Made by a program: the position numbers and the translations under genes. A stretch of 64,000 nucleotides of DNA, taken from contig SWDT01000003.1 in NCBI GenBank assembly GCA_009193035.1, positions 992,001 to 1,056,000 of the forward strand, given 5' to 3'. Positions 33,004-45,096 of the stretch are shown one piece after another. The first letter of the stretch is position 1; every line of letters begins with the position of its first letter. This DNA is from Halicephalobus mephisto. Lineage: Eukaryota > Nematoda > Chromadorea > Rhabditida > Panagrolaimidae. Under the pieces are notes generated by a model. It was not told where the DNA came from and ran no database searches. It saw only the letters and a list, made by a program, of their open reading frames with translations.

Positions 33004-36000
33004 ATGACTTGGATTTTTGTTTTTTTTACAATATTTGTAAAATTTGAAAAAATCGAATCCAAAGTTGCCATGTCGTCGATCAACCAACTCATGGATCCTT
33101 GTTCGTTTCCCTTGCCTGGATCGGATTATTTTTCAGCAATATGCCAGCAGGATTACCATGAGATATCTTGGCTTTGTGATCCTTCTGGACTTTTTTCGCG
33201 AACAGAAGCTGAAATTTTAGAAACAAAATTTTTTGAAAAATTAAATTTTTCAAGTTGTTTTTGTAAAAATTCTGATTGTTTTTCGGAAAAATTTCGATTG
33301 GCCTTGATTCTAGTACCGTATTCCAGTGTAGCTGTCATTGATTCCTGTGTTAATTCTGGTCCATTTTCGTCCGGTCTAGGACTACCAGGATCGAAAACTT
33401 ATTCTTTGACAACTGCCGCTATTTCTTACGGTAGGGAAATTTCCCGAAGATGGTCCGGTTACTGTAGAGCAGATTTGATGATCATCTACATCCAGAAATG
33501 GCGTCCAGAATACTTGAAGAAACCTTTCGTCGTTACTTTATTCCAGTAAGTGAAAATTAAAACTGTCGATTTTTTAAAATTTCTGAAAACTCCAGAATCC
33601 AATGGAAGATTCAGAAACCTTTGAAAATTTGAGTTTTTATGAATTTTCGAATTTTAAATTTTAGAAAATTCAGAAACCTTCGAAAATTTGAGTTTTTGTG
33701 AATTTTCGAATTTTAAATTTTAGAAAATTCAGAAACCTTTGGAAATTCTACAGTAAATTCTGAAAATTCCAGAATCCAGTGAAAAATTCCAAAAAATTGA
33801 GAAATTTCATGAAAGCTTTCGGAATTATCCAGAATAATTTAGGAAGTTTTTAGAATTTCCTAAAATCACAGATTCCGAAACCTAGAATTTTCAGAACTTC
33901 CCAGAATCGAACAAAAAATTTCAACTTTTAAAAATCCTACAAAATCCAAACTTTTAAAAAACCTTAAAAATCTATGTCCAAATAATTTCACAATAATGTT
34001 TGTTTTTGATTTTTATAATAATATCAATTTCGAATCTGAATTGTGTAAATTTTTCGAAACCAAAATTAATTTCAAAAAGTACAAAATTCAGACAAAACAT
34101 AATAGTGCAGAAACAGGAACTATTCTTAGGCCATTTTGCATCAGCCGTAGGGAAATTTCGGAATCCTTGGTTACGGCAATTCCATTATCGGACCAAACAC
34201 GTAGTCCAAGTACATGCTACGTAAATTGAAGCTTTTCGAAATTTGAATTCCTCGGTTTTCGAACTTGATTCATATATCAATTTCCCAAAAATAAATAAAA
34301 CCAATAAACTACAGTATTCAGACAAAACAAAATGAGGCAAGAAAATAAAAACATCGATTTTAGGTCATTTTTCCGTTAATATCAAAAATTTGTCCTTTTA
34401 CGAGTTTCCGTCTCGAGAGTCCCATCTCTAGATTACGCATGATCTAACCATGGGTTACCTGAAATCAAAATTAATTTAAATTCCTCGATCTCTGAACTTG
34501 ATTCATATATCAATTTTCAAAAATTCGCAAAAACGAACTTCAACGAAGGCCATAGAATCCAGACAAAACATGATGACGTAAAAAACACGAACAATTTTGG
34601 GCTATTTCTTTGCTAACAATAAAGTTCACTCTTTCGCAATTCCTTGTTTCGAGAGCTCTGTCAGCAGATCATCGATATAATCCAAACGCGCATTACCTAA
34701 AATCGAACTTTTTCGGATCCAATTTCCTCAACTCATATATCAAGTTTTCAATATTAAACAAAATAAATATCAAAGAAGAACATAAAATACAGATAAAGCA
34801 TAATAATAAAAACACGAACAACAATTTTAGGTTATTTATTCCTTAACAATAATGAACTCACTCTTTCGCAATTTTTCGTTTCGAGAGTTCCACTATCACG
34901 CTAAGCACATAGCCAACATGCACGTTACCTAAAATCTAACTTTTTTGACTCTAAATTTGTTCAATTTTAAATTTAAAATATTTTTTTTTATTTTTAATTT
35001 TAGAATATTTATTTTTTATTTTTTATTTTAAAATATTTATTTTTTATTTTTTTTTATTTTTAATTTTAGAATATTTATTTTTAATTTTTTATTTTAAAAT
35101 ATTTATTTTTTATTTTTGTTTAATTTTTAATTTTAGAATATTTACTTTTTTATATTTAATTATAAAATATTTTTTTTTTATTTTTAATTTTAGAATATTT
35201 TTGTTTAATTTTTAATTTTAGAATATTTATTTTTTTATTTTGTATTGACTTTAAATCGACAGTTTTGAAGATGGATATTTGAAAAATAATCGAAAAATTC
35301 AGAAATAGCCTCCAGTACTTGTCTCATTTGCCAGAGGTCCGGGCAATGTCCCACGATCAGACTCCGTTCGAAGCTGTCTTGAGCCAGTTCGACCAGGCCG
35401 TAGAGCTGATCCAAATCCACGGAAAACGAAATTCTCGAGAATCTTCAAAAAAATCATATTCAGAATTCTGGGGTTCCATCGGCGGAGTCCCTGTCTGGGC
35501 TTACATCCTCGGATTTGGACTTTTATTTTTGGTTTTGATAACTGTTTTCATCGGAAATTTTTTAACAAAAAAACTAGCCGTCCAAAAACAGGTCTGTCAT
35601 TTCTAAGAAAATACATCTTTTCCCCTCGGGACCGTTTTATCTTTTTTCTTTTTCTTAGAAAACTTTTTTTTTAGAAAAAATTTTTTCTAAGAAAACTTTT
35701 TTTTGGAAAAATTTATTTCTTAGAAAATTGTAGAAAAACTTTTTTAAAAATATTTTTTTAGGAAAATTTATTTATTAAAAACTTTTAAAAATATTTTTTA
35801 GAAACTTTTTTTTAAAAATATTTTTTTATTAAAAAACTTTTAAAAAAATATTTTTTAGAAACTTTTTAAAAGTATTTTTTTTGAAGAACTTTTAAAAAAA
35901 TATTTTTTAGAAACTTTTTTTTGAAAATAATTTTTTTTAAAGTATTTTTTTAGTTTCAGAAAAAACATTCAATCAACTCAATGAGGTTGGCAAATGAACG

Positions 36001-36139
36001 CTGGAGGGCCGGATCGATGCACTACACCCCTGTTCCTGGCCCGAATGCCCCCAGGGTAAAAAGCACAATGATGTTTCGTCAATTCAACAATGACAACAGA
36101 CGAAAAATTCAGAAACAATGGGGACCGCAGAAAATTTAA
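33004..36139 (+). CDS. Secreted/single-pass TPM-domain (MOLO-1-like) protein
   Basis: Exons 33004-33545, 35303-35591 and 35960-36139 splice to 336 residues. The ATG at 33004 follows a tttttag acceptor by one base, so the longer upstream frame is not used. It has a signal peptide (MTWIFVFFTIFVKFEKIESK), then YHEISWLCDPSGLFSRTEAE with KFRLALILVPYSS and CRADLMIIYIQKW, the layout of the TPM-phosphatase-like extracellular domain of nematode MOLO-1 and relatives. A transmembrane helix follows (VWAYILGFGLLFLVLITVFI), with a basic cytoplasmic tail ending QKQWGPQKI. MOLO-1 tunes levamisole receptors; no such role can be inferred here. The 1.76 kb first intron contains a large tandem repeat. Confidence 0.75.
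34080..34950. repeat. About 230 bp tandem repeat in TPM-gene intron, four copies
   Basis: Degenerate copies marked by cagacaaaacataat (about 34090, 34318, 34559, 34790), gtttcgagagttcc, and cacgttacctaaaatc. Divergence between copies is clearly higher than in the 13280 array. 34960-35240 is an attttagaatatttattttt repeat. Confidence 0.8.
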
Positions 36140-36815
36140 AGGGTCTAAAAATGAAAAACGGGCGAAAATAGAATAACGGTACAGTAATCTAACATCTATT
36201 TTTTATTTTTTTAAATCTCACAAAGGTCTCAAATGGAAAAATAAATAATAATAATAAAAGTACAGTAATTTAAAATTAATTTTTTAATTTTTTTAATTTC
36301 ATTAAAATCCAGAACGAAATAGAGTAATTATAAAAATACAGTAATCCAAAATTTACTTCTTCCTGATTCCCATGCCGACTTTACAAAGGTCTCAAATGGA
36401 AAAAAAATAATAATAAAAGTACAATAATCAGAAGTTTATTTTCTAATTTTTTTCTCCATAAAAATCCCGAATAGAAAAGTAAATTTAAAAGTACAGTAAT
36501 CCAAAATTCACTTCTTCCCGATTCCCATGCCGACTCAACAAAGGTTTCAAAAAAAGTAATTATAGAAATACAGTAATTTAAAATTTATTTTATAATTTTT
36601 TTTAACTCCATAAAAATCCCGAATAGAAAAGTAATTGTAAAAATACAGTAATCCAAAATTCACTTCTTCCCGATTCCCATGCTGACTCAACAAAGGTCTC
36701 AAATGGAAAAATAAATAATAATAAAAGTACAGTAACCAGAAATTTATTTCTTAATTTTTTTCTCCATAAAAATCCCGAATAGAAAAGTAAATTTAAAAAT
36801 ACAGTAATCCAAAAT
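36140..36815. repeat. Tandem echoes of the neighbouring gene's 3' end, about 155 bp
   Basis: The block acagtaatccaaaattcact begins at about 36338, 36493, 36645 and 36801. Each copy carries the reverse complement of the last codons of the gene at 36816-38060 (GMGIGKK plus stop; the first copy reads GMGIRKK plus TAA) and a 3' flank with caaaggtctcaaatgg. Periods are 155, 152 and 156. Only the rightmost copy is attached to the gene. Confidence 0.9.
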
Positions 36816-38060
36816 TCACTTCTTCCCGATTCCCATGCCGACTCCGTGGAGCAACTCGATGTTCCCCAGGGTGCTGGGCAGATTGACACTGTCGCCGTCT
36901 GTTCTGCCTGTGGCAATGGGTGCATTTCTATCAACAGCATTGTATCCAGGTTCATACAGTAATCTAGATGGTTTTTTTCCAAGACCAGGAGTTTTAAGAT
37001 TACCCAAAGCTTTAGCTAATCCAGGAACAGGTGGAATGCCCAATTGTCTCAAAGCAGCATTTGCGATTCTTTCGTCGGCTTTGGCTGTGTTTGGATCAAT
37101 TCCGAAACTGGGATATCCATTCTGTAATCCATCCATCGTTCTTGAAGGACTTTTTCCTATTCGTTCTCCGAGAACTCCCAAATCGGTCCCTTCATTGAAC
37201 ATCAATCCGCCAAATCCCAATCCCGGAAGATTAGCTATATCCGTGCCTCTGGAGGAGGTGATTTCGAATCCAGGAATCGCGCCGAGACCGAAACTAAAAG
37301 ACCTCCCAAGTCCCAGATGTCCGTTCTGCTGCTTCTGACCGTACCCATAAGGCCTCCATTCCTCCCGATTCCTGGCCGGAAAATTGTTAACATTCGGCAC
37401 ACCACAGTAATCCGAATATTCTTGACAAAAAATTTTCAAATCATACCGTAATTTTTTTCCTGGTTTACAAGTAATCATAAAAGTATACTGATTATACGGA
37501 CAATACATGTAACTTTTTTTTTGTAAACTAGGCAAAATAGTGTATAAAATATTTTCTCTCACAGGCGCAGGAGTAACCCCAAATTTTTCTCTTGAAACAA
37601 TTATCGGTTTCCTCGTAGATTCATCTTCATAATATTCATCATCCCCTTGGGCTACATCCTCATATTCACTTGATCCTGAATTTTCTCCAAACGGATTTTC
37701 CGGCTTAACAGGAGCCGATTCTAGAAAATTTCTAAATTAAAAAAAACAAAATTTCTAAATTTAAAAAAACAAAACTTCTAAATTTAAAAAAATTCCTAAA
37801 TTTAAAAACATTTAAATTAAAAAAAACAAAACTTCTAAATTAAAAAAAACAAAACTTCTAAATTTAAAAAAATTCCTAAAATTAAAAACATTTAAATTTT
37901 TAAAAATTCAAAAATTTTTAAATTAAAAAAAAACAAAAAATATTTTTAAAAACAAATTTTAAATTCATTTTCTAAAAACTTTCAAATCTTCTTTAAAAAG
38001 TAGAAAATTACCTGATAACCAAAATATTTTTAAAAAAATTAAAACCACCCAAAAATTCAT
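36816..38060 (-). CDS. Secreted Gly/Leu-rich nematode protein, function unknown
   Basis: Two exons (38012-38060 and 36816-37720) give 317 residues. Exon 1 encodes a signal peptide, MNFWVVLIFLKIFWLSG. An acidic linker (SSEYEDVAQGDDEYYEDEST) follows. Next is a short Cys-containing module (MYCPYNQYTFMITCKPGKKL, then FCQEYSDYCGVPN), and finally a low-complexity Gly-rich half (LGLGRSFSFGLGAIPGFEIT, GLGFGGLMFNEG) ending GVGMGIGKK. Four cysteines in the module suggest two disulfides. I do not recognise a named family; it looks like an extracellular or cuticle-associated nematode protein. The 3' end has been copied several times into the downstream spacer. Confidence 0.75.
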
Positions 38061-38200
38061 TTCTCAAAAACCAAAGAAAAATCAATCATTAAACCGGAAT
38101 CAATCCGGATTCATTTTCACTTTATCCTTTTTCAACAAAGAGCATAACAGGACAATTGATCACAATAAAAAAATTATAAAAGATAAAAATGATAAAAAAT

Positions 38201-41200
38201 TCAATCATCATCATCTGCATGACGCCGTTTTCTATCCCGCTTCTCTTCATCAACCTTAATTGTGAAATCAAATTCTTGATCTGCTCCCAAATACGAATCA
38301 GACATAAAATACAATTTATATCTATGTTTTCCTGGTTCTGTTGGAGTAAATTCCAATGATGCCGAAGCAGTAGTATTCACAGTTATCCTCTTGATAGAAC
38401 ACAACACATTACTATCAGGTTCACCAATAACCAACCACCATCCTTCATCCTTCCTTTTGACTGGATAAAACGGAGCCACAACAGGAGGAGCAAATCCATT
38501 AATATCATTTTCTCTTTCAAGTTCAACATCAACAGTAATACTATCACCAACTCTAATTCTCTCCCCAGAAGTTTTATGATTAACTTCAATAGATGGATAA
38601 TTATTACAGAATCTCGCAACATCACCAAGTTCCGCATTGTTCATCTTCAGTAAATCAGTTCTTTCATCATCTTCAAGTTCCAAAAGTTGAAAAACACTAT
38701 CAACACCTTTTTCCTTGCATCTATCAATAAGCCCAGCATTAGCATGTGGAAGTTGTTTCATATAAGACTCATGAGAATACATAGCTTGAGTCAGCATCTG
38801 AGACAATTCCATTGCATGAATAGCAGGACTCAACCATCCATTACTACTTAAAACATCAACACAAGCTTGTGTCAAGCGAGTGGCTTTCAAAACAACATAT
38901 TCAATATCCTTGTTCAATTCTGCTGACAACTGAATTCGAGACAAATGAGCATTGAGAAGTAATAAAACTTTTGTATGCGGATCAGACCATTTTTGATTTC
39001 TCAAAGTATTCGGTAATCTATCATTCAATTTCTTCAATACAACATCTTCTTTATATCGAATCGGGAAACTTGCAAATTCTGCAGCATTAGAAATAATTTC
39101 CAACAATCCACGAGCTTTCGTTTTAGGTTTCAAAGAAACTGAGAATATTTCTAAAACAATCACTATTATATTTAAAACAAATTAAAAAACATACCAATTG
39201 TTGTATAACTAATATAGTAATACGAAGCAATCATTCCTAAATTAAGAGGCAAACAATCGTCTTCCTTAATAGCAATACATTGACTTCTTTCCAAATCTTT
39301 CAATGTATTTTCAACCAATTCAGAAAGCGCCTCAGAAATATGTCGATGAGTAACACCTTGAAGTCCATAATAATTCGGATTTTGTGTCATTCTTCTATAA
39401 AGGAATGTCCATGTAAGATAATCAACGGCATCTTGCTTATTTTCAATAGTTTTAGTAACAACTTCTGCATTAAAATGATCATGAAGACAAGTATCTAAAT
39501 GAGATTCAATCGGCAATGGTTCATAAAGAAATTTCTTAAAATAATCCTTTTTCGATGATTGACACATAAGAACACAACGAGCATCTTCATCTTGTCCAGG
39601 TCTATTCGCAAGACCAATCATATGAAGTACATCAGAAATTGGATAATCTTCATAAACATGATTTTGTCCATTATAAAACTGAGTATCCATAATAATAACA
39701 ACATAAGCAGTAACCTGAACCTGATAACACATTGTTTTTGGAACAATCAAAACTTGAATCGCTCCACTACTGAATAAATTTTCAGCAATTTCAACATCTC
39801 TACCAGAAATTCCTTCATGAATAAAACCAACTCCAAGACTCAACGTTTCACGAAGATATTCATCCTGAACACCTTCAACCAATTTCTTAAAATTACCATC
39901 TTCCGGATCAACATGCAAAAATCTGCGTTGTTGACGATCTGCCAATGCGAATGTTAGTAAATCAACAGCAGTAGATCTTGTTTGACGACGACTAGGAACA
40001 AATACAAGTGCTGGTTTCGGACGAACTTTACCACCATGTCTAACAACAGCAGAATAAACAGGTCTTACCATTGCTGCTAATCTAGAAGCAGTATGAGATA
40101 AATTAAATCCTTGAATATATAATTCCAATGGCAATGGACGAGCACTAGGTGGAAAGTTAAAATTCGTACATCCAAGCCATCCACATATATCTTTCGCATT
40201 TGCCAATGACGACGATAATGCAACAATTCTTAAACTAGAATCCAATTGAGAAGCCATATATCGCATTCTTGAACAGATAACTTCCATAACCGGCTGAAAA
40301 TTTAAAAATTAACTTTTAAAAACATTAAAAAACATACTCCATCATATGAATCACCCATCATTTGAATATCATCAACAATAAATAATTTAACAGCTTGAAC
40401 ATTTTTTCTTTGTTTCCATCGTCTTGATATATTATCCCATCGATCTGCTGTTGATACAATAACATTACCTTTTTGAAGCAGTTTCAAATCAGTTGCTGGT
40501 TCACCTGTCAAAAATACAAAATTCTTATCCAATAAATCGCCTATTCTAATTTTCCATTCATTATACACCTTCTGAGCCACTTGTTCATTTAATGAAATAT
40601 AAACTGCCTTATTGTTTGGATTATTTTCAAAATGTCGTAATAAACAAAATTCCGCACATGTCAATTTACCACTGCCATTAGGAGCACCAATGAATACATT
40701 CTCATTACTTTCATAGCATGTTCGAAAAACTTGAGTTTGAACCGGATTAAAAGTAGTAATTCCTTTTCTTTTAAAAACTTTCTCATACTGATGATTATTC
40801 AAAGCCGAAAGTGGCAAAGGTTGAAGATCAAGAAGTTCTGTTGGTGGTGGATACTTATCCGGAAGAATCAAATGTCTAAATGAAATAGGAAGAATAGTCT
40901 CACTTCCTAACCATCTATCAGAAACAACACGAACATAATAAAGCGGAGGCAATGGATCAAAAACCGGCACAAACATTTTAACAATATGCTCATCTTCACA
41001 GTATTTCCTAAAACACATAATTAAACAAACAAAACTATTTAAAAAACTTACTGTTTTAATAAAAAGTATTCATGATGAAGAATAACTTCACCATTAACAT
41101 CTTCAATAAATATCCAAAAACCTTCCGAAGAACCATGAACTTTTTCATCCCATTGAAAATCCGGTGTAATTGTCAATTCCAATTTCAATGTAGATCTAGT

Positions 41201-44200
41201 AATAGGCACAATAACCGTACCCAAATCAACTTTAGGAATTTGACGAATAAATTTATACAACGGTTTCCCCATTTTTGGCATTTTAATCAATTCTCCAAGT
41301 TGATGAGAATCCAAATCATATAATCTTTCGAAAGTTAGATTTTTCTTATCAAGCAATTTTAATAATTCTTGTGGAATTTTCTTAAATTGATGAAGAGGAT
41401 TCAATGATTGCCATTGACGTGCATTAACCATTTTACACAATCCCAAAACTTTAATTGCAAGTGAAGCCCATCCACGCCACAAAACAATTTCAAATATAGC
41501 TCTAAATAAACGACCTGCTGATTGTGAAATAAAAACCATATCAGATTGTAGAGCAAATCCTTCCAATTTAAGTTGAGAAATATATGCCTGAAGTAAAACA
41601 TTTATTTTAGCACTAGGTTCATCAATAGATTCCCGAATTGGAACAGGTGTTAATTCAGCCAATTTCTGCAATTCCAATTTTTCTTCTTCTCGAACATGAA
41701 TCTGCTTAAATTCAGAAGACATTGAAAATATTCTAAACAAATCAATTTCCGTTGCCGTTTCTTTCAAAAGCTTATTATACGTCTCCATACTCTCAAAAGT
41801 ACAATAATAATGACTAGCAATCCTTCCAAGTTCAGTAGCTTGAAGAATTCCACTTTTCGGATCATATTTAACCAAATTACCTTTTGCCAACATAGATGCA
41901 GCAGTGTGAACAAAATTCGTTCTTGGACTTTCAAGAAGTGTATCACGATCAGCAATATCTGCTTCAATCCCATATAAACTCGGTTGACTAAGCATTCTGA
42001 CATACAAATAAGTATATCCAATCCAATCAATCGCTTCTGTCACATTATTAATTGTACCAAGAACAATTTCAGCATTCAACGTATCTGGCAATTTTGTAAT
42101 CATCTGACTTTCCACAGGAAGTTGTTGATTCATCAATGACAAATAATACTGCAATTCCGATGCATTTGTAATCATAATGCCTTCACCTTTCGAATCATAC
42201 TGTGGACGACCAGCACGACCCATCATTTGCATAACATCCAAAGCTCCAAGTTCCGTCCAACAACCTTTCTCTGCATTATAAATCTGTGTTCCTTTAATAA
42301 TAACAGTATGAGCAGGTAAATTAACACCCCATGCAAGAGTTGCTGTAGATACTAAAACTTGAATATGCTTATCAGCAAAAAGATCTTCAACAAGAGTACG
42401 ATCAATTCTAGTCATTCCAGCATGATGAATAGCAAATCCATATGGTAGCAGATCCTTCAAATCCATATTTTTAACTTGTTCAGCTTCTGTTCTCAAAATT
42501 TCCGTTGATGCACTACCTTCTCTCAAAAACATACTCAAAGTATCCCGTTCTAGACACATATCCCGAACAGATTTCGCTGTTTTCGCCGTTTCCTTTCTTG
42601 AATGAACAAAAATAAGAATTTGATTTCTTCCTGCATGTTCCATAACCTTGTCATAAACAATTTCATTCATTGCTTGATATCGTTTCATAGCTTTCTTTTC
42701 CGTAATTCCGATATATTCCTGTTCAAGAGGTACTGGACGATACGAATTATCAAAAAAGAACAAATGATCCGGATCAACTCGAAGAAAAGTCGCAACATCC
42801 TTATAATTCGGCAATGTAGCAGACAATCCTACCAATCGACAATGTTCATTAGATTGCTCACAATATCTAATAGTTCTTGCAACAATTGATTCCAAAACAG
42901 GACCACGATCATCATGAAGTAGATGAATTTCATCAATAATAATCGTTCTAACAAGTTGATTATATGCTCTTTCACCTCCTTTTCTAGTAATAATATCATA
43001 CTTCTCCGGAGTACAAACAATAACTTGCGTCAGCATAAATTGTTCTTTCGTCATTTGTTGATCTCCAGTCATTTCACCAACTTGAAGTCCATAAGGTTCT
43101 AGTCGTTTTTTAAAACTTCCGACCATTTCCTGGACAAGTGATCTCATAGGAGCAACATAAATACACTTGAATTCATCTTTTCTAACAGAGCCATCATCAT
43201 TCATATGTTTAGATACTTCTCGAAGAATACACATTAGAGCAACATTAGTCTTACCAGCACCAGTAGGAGCACAAATAAGCAAGTTACCATCCGATTTAAG
43301 CGCTTTCTCACTAATTTGTGATTGAATTCTGTTCAACGATTGGAATCCTTCAAATGCTGGTTGAGCCCATTTCGGCAACTTTTCAATCGGAACTAACTTC
43401 TCATTCGTCTCAAATGGCTTTGGTTTCTGAGCAGGTACAACGATACTTTCGTAACTCTTTTTTTGAGTCTTTGTCGTACCTAAAGGAAGAATACACTTCT
43501 TGTTACTGTTAAAGTGAGATCCTTGGGAAAAAGCAAGGTCATCAAATTTGACAAACTTGGCTTCATAAGCACCAACAGCCATCGCTTGTTGGGCTGCTTC
43601 TTGTCCGCGCTTAGTTGTGGTGGTTTTTTGTTTCGTATCGACTTCTTCATCTATATCATCCACGTTTTGAAGTTGTCTCAGAATTCTCGCCAATTCGGGG
43701 TTAGCTGTCATTTGTTGTTCAATCTTGATCCTCTCCTTTGGTTCAGCTTTAGCCAACTTAGTGCAATAAAGAATCATCTTTCGGTTATTTAGCAGAGTTT
43801 TCACCAATTCGTGATGGCCTTTCCGAAAACCGTCAAGAACATCCACAAGTTCGTTTTCACATCCGCGTTTGTCAGTATCTGCTTCTAGAATCTCGAGAAC
43901 TCGCATTTCCTTCTCTTGAACTTCAACTTCATCTTGGTATAATTTTCCAATTTGTTTCTGGATCCATTGAGCGTGAATGTCACGAGGCTTCAGGATTTTC
44001 TCCTTGCGAATGCTGGGATCCTCGAATTCCATACCTCCATCTGTTCTTTTCACAACTCCGTCAAATTCAGCTTCTTCTCCGCCTTCGTCTTCATCGTCGT
44101 CGTCATCTCGCACTTCATAGCCCACTTCATCGCCTTCTTCCTCTTCTTCTTCGTCAAACTGGACGCGGACACCGACATTTTCATCGATATCCTCGATTTC

Positions 44201-44843
44201 GTTTTCTTCGTCTTCGATGACGAAATCAGTAATCTTCTTGCCCAAGTTCACCAGCAGAGCATACCGTTCATCGGGAAGACTTCCGATGAGAGCTTCGATT
44301 TCTTTTCGTTTTTCCTTGTCGCGGACATTATCGGCCTTCAAAACTCTCAAAACTTCATCCAGAGCACCGTGGAGGACTTCTCTGGGGTGATCGCCCAACG
44401 CTACCTGAATAAAATCCAGCATCACTTCGAAAGTTTGACGAGTTTCTTGTGTTCTTGGTTTGTACAGTCCAGCGAGTTCTGAATCGCCGCTTAAGAGAAC
44501 AGTCAAGGCGTTTTTCACTTCATCCTTGCTGGATTTGGATCTAAAAGAGGCATATTAGGTACTCGTATGCAGACCGGACTTACTTTTGCGGTTTTTTCTT
44601 CTCTCCTGGAGCTTGGGCCCTCTGGAACTTGTCTCCCATCTTGACTCCGGTCAGCAGCTCCCGAGTGAGCGGCATGACCTCTCCTGTCGGTTCATCTCTG
44701 CTTCTTCTGTCTGTATAGTTGTAGTCAACTTGAAGGACAAGGTTACTGTTCTAAAACCACGGGGAATTAATATGTGAGGAAATAAATAAATAACAAACCT
44801 GGCGGTATTCATACTGCTGGCTCCGAGCGACTTGATCCGCCAT
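38201..44843 (-). CDS. snrp-200: U5 snRNP 200 kDa helicase Brr2 (SNRNP200)
   Basis: Six exons (44799-44843, 44584-44750, 41052-44540, 40338-41007, 39195-40293, 38201-39150) give 2139 residues, against 2136 in human. The N-terminus [15 protein letters not shown] and DEPTGEV match Brr2, followed by an acidic region. Cassette 1 is intact: CAPTGAGKT (near 495), [29 protein letters not shown], then a Sec63 unit. Cassette 2 is degenerate: Walker A reads GAPNGSGKL and motif II DDIQMM. A second Sec63 domain ends in a basic-acidic tail [10 protein letters not shown]. Brr2 unwinds U4/U6 to activate the spliceosome; the C-terminal cassette is a regulatory pseudo-helicase. All junctions keep phase. It is head to head with PIG-S over 253 bp. 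Confidence 0.97.
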
Positions 44844-45096
44844 TTTCGGGATTTGAGATCCTTAGTTTCGCAATTACCCGGATAAAAGATCTGAAAATTA
44901 ACGAATTTAGGGGGATTCGGAAACGGAAAACGAGATAAAGGGTCGGGAGAAGGATTTCGACACAGACCTCAGCGGCGCGCGAACGGACAATTTTCGCTTC
45001 GGGAGTCGTCTTCAGGTAGTCGAGGACTTGGAAAAATTTTTATTTTTATTTTTATTTTTAAAATTTCCATATTTTTAAAATTTTCATTTTCGAGAA
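44844..45096. promoter_or_regulatory. Bidirectional promoter between snrp-200 and PIG-S genes
   Basis: 253 bp between two divergent start codons. It is GC-richer at 44930-45030, with gcggcgcgcgaacgg and tcgcttcgggagtcg. Both genes are housekeeping, which fits a shared open promoter. No specific factor site is identified. Confidence 0.5.

Noticed and set aside
43952..44482. 176-codon plus-strand open frame opposite Brr2
   Set aside because: It is antisense to the acidic region of Brr2, whose GAA/GAT codons read as Phe/Ile/Ser-rich sequence on the other strand.
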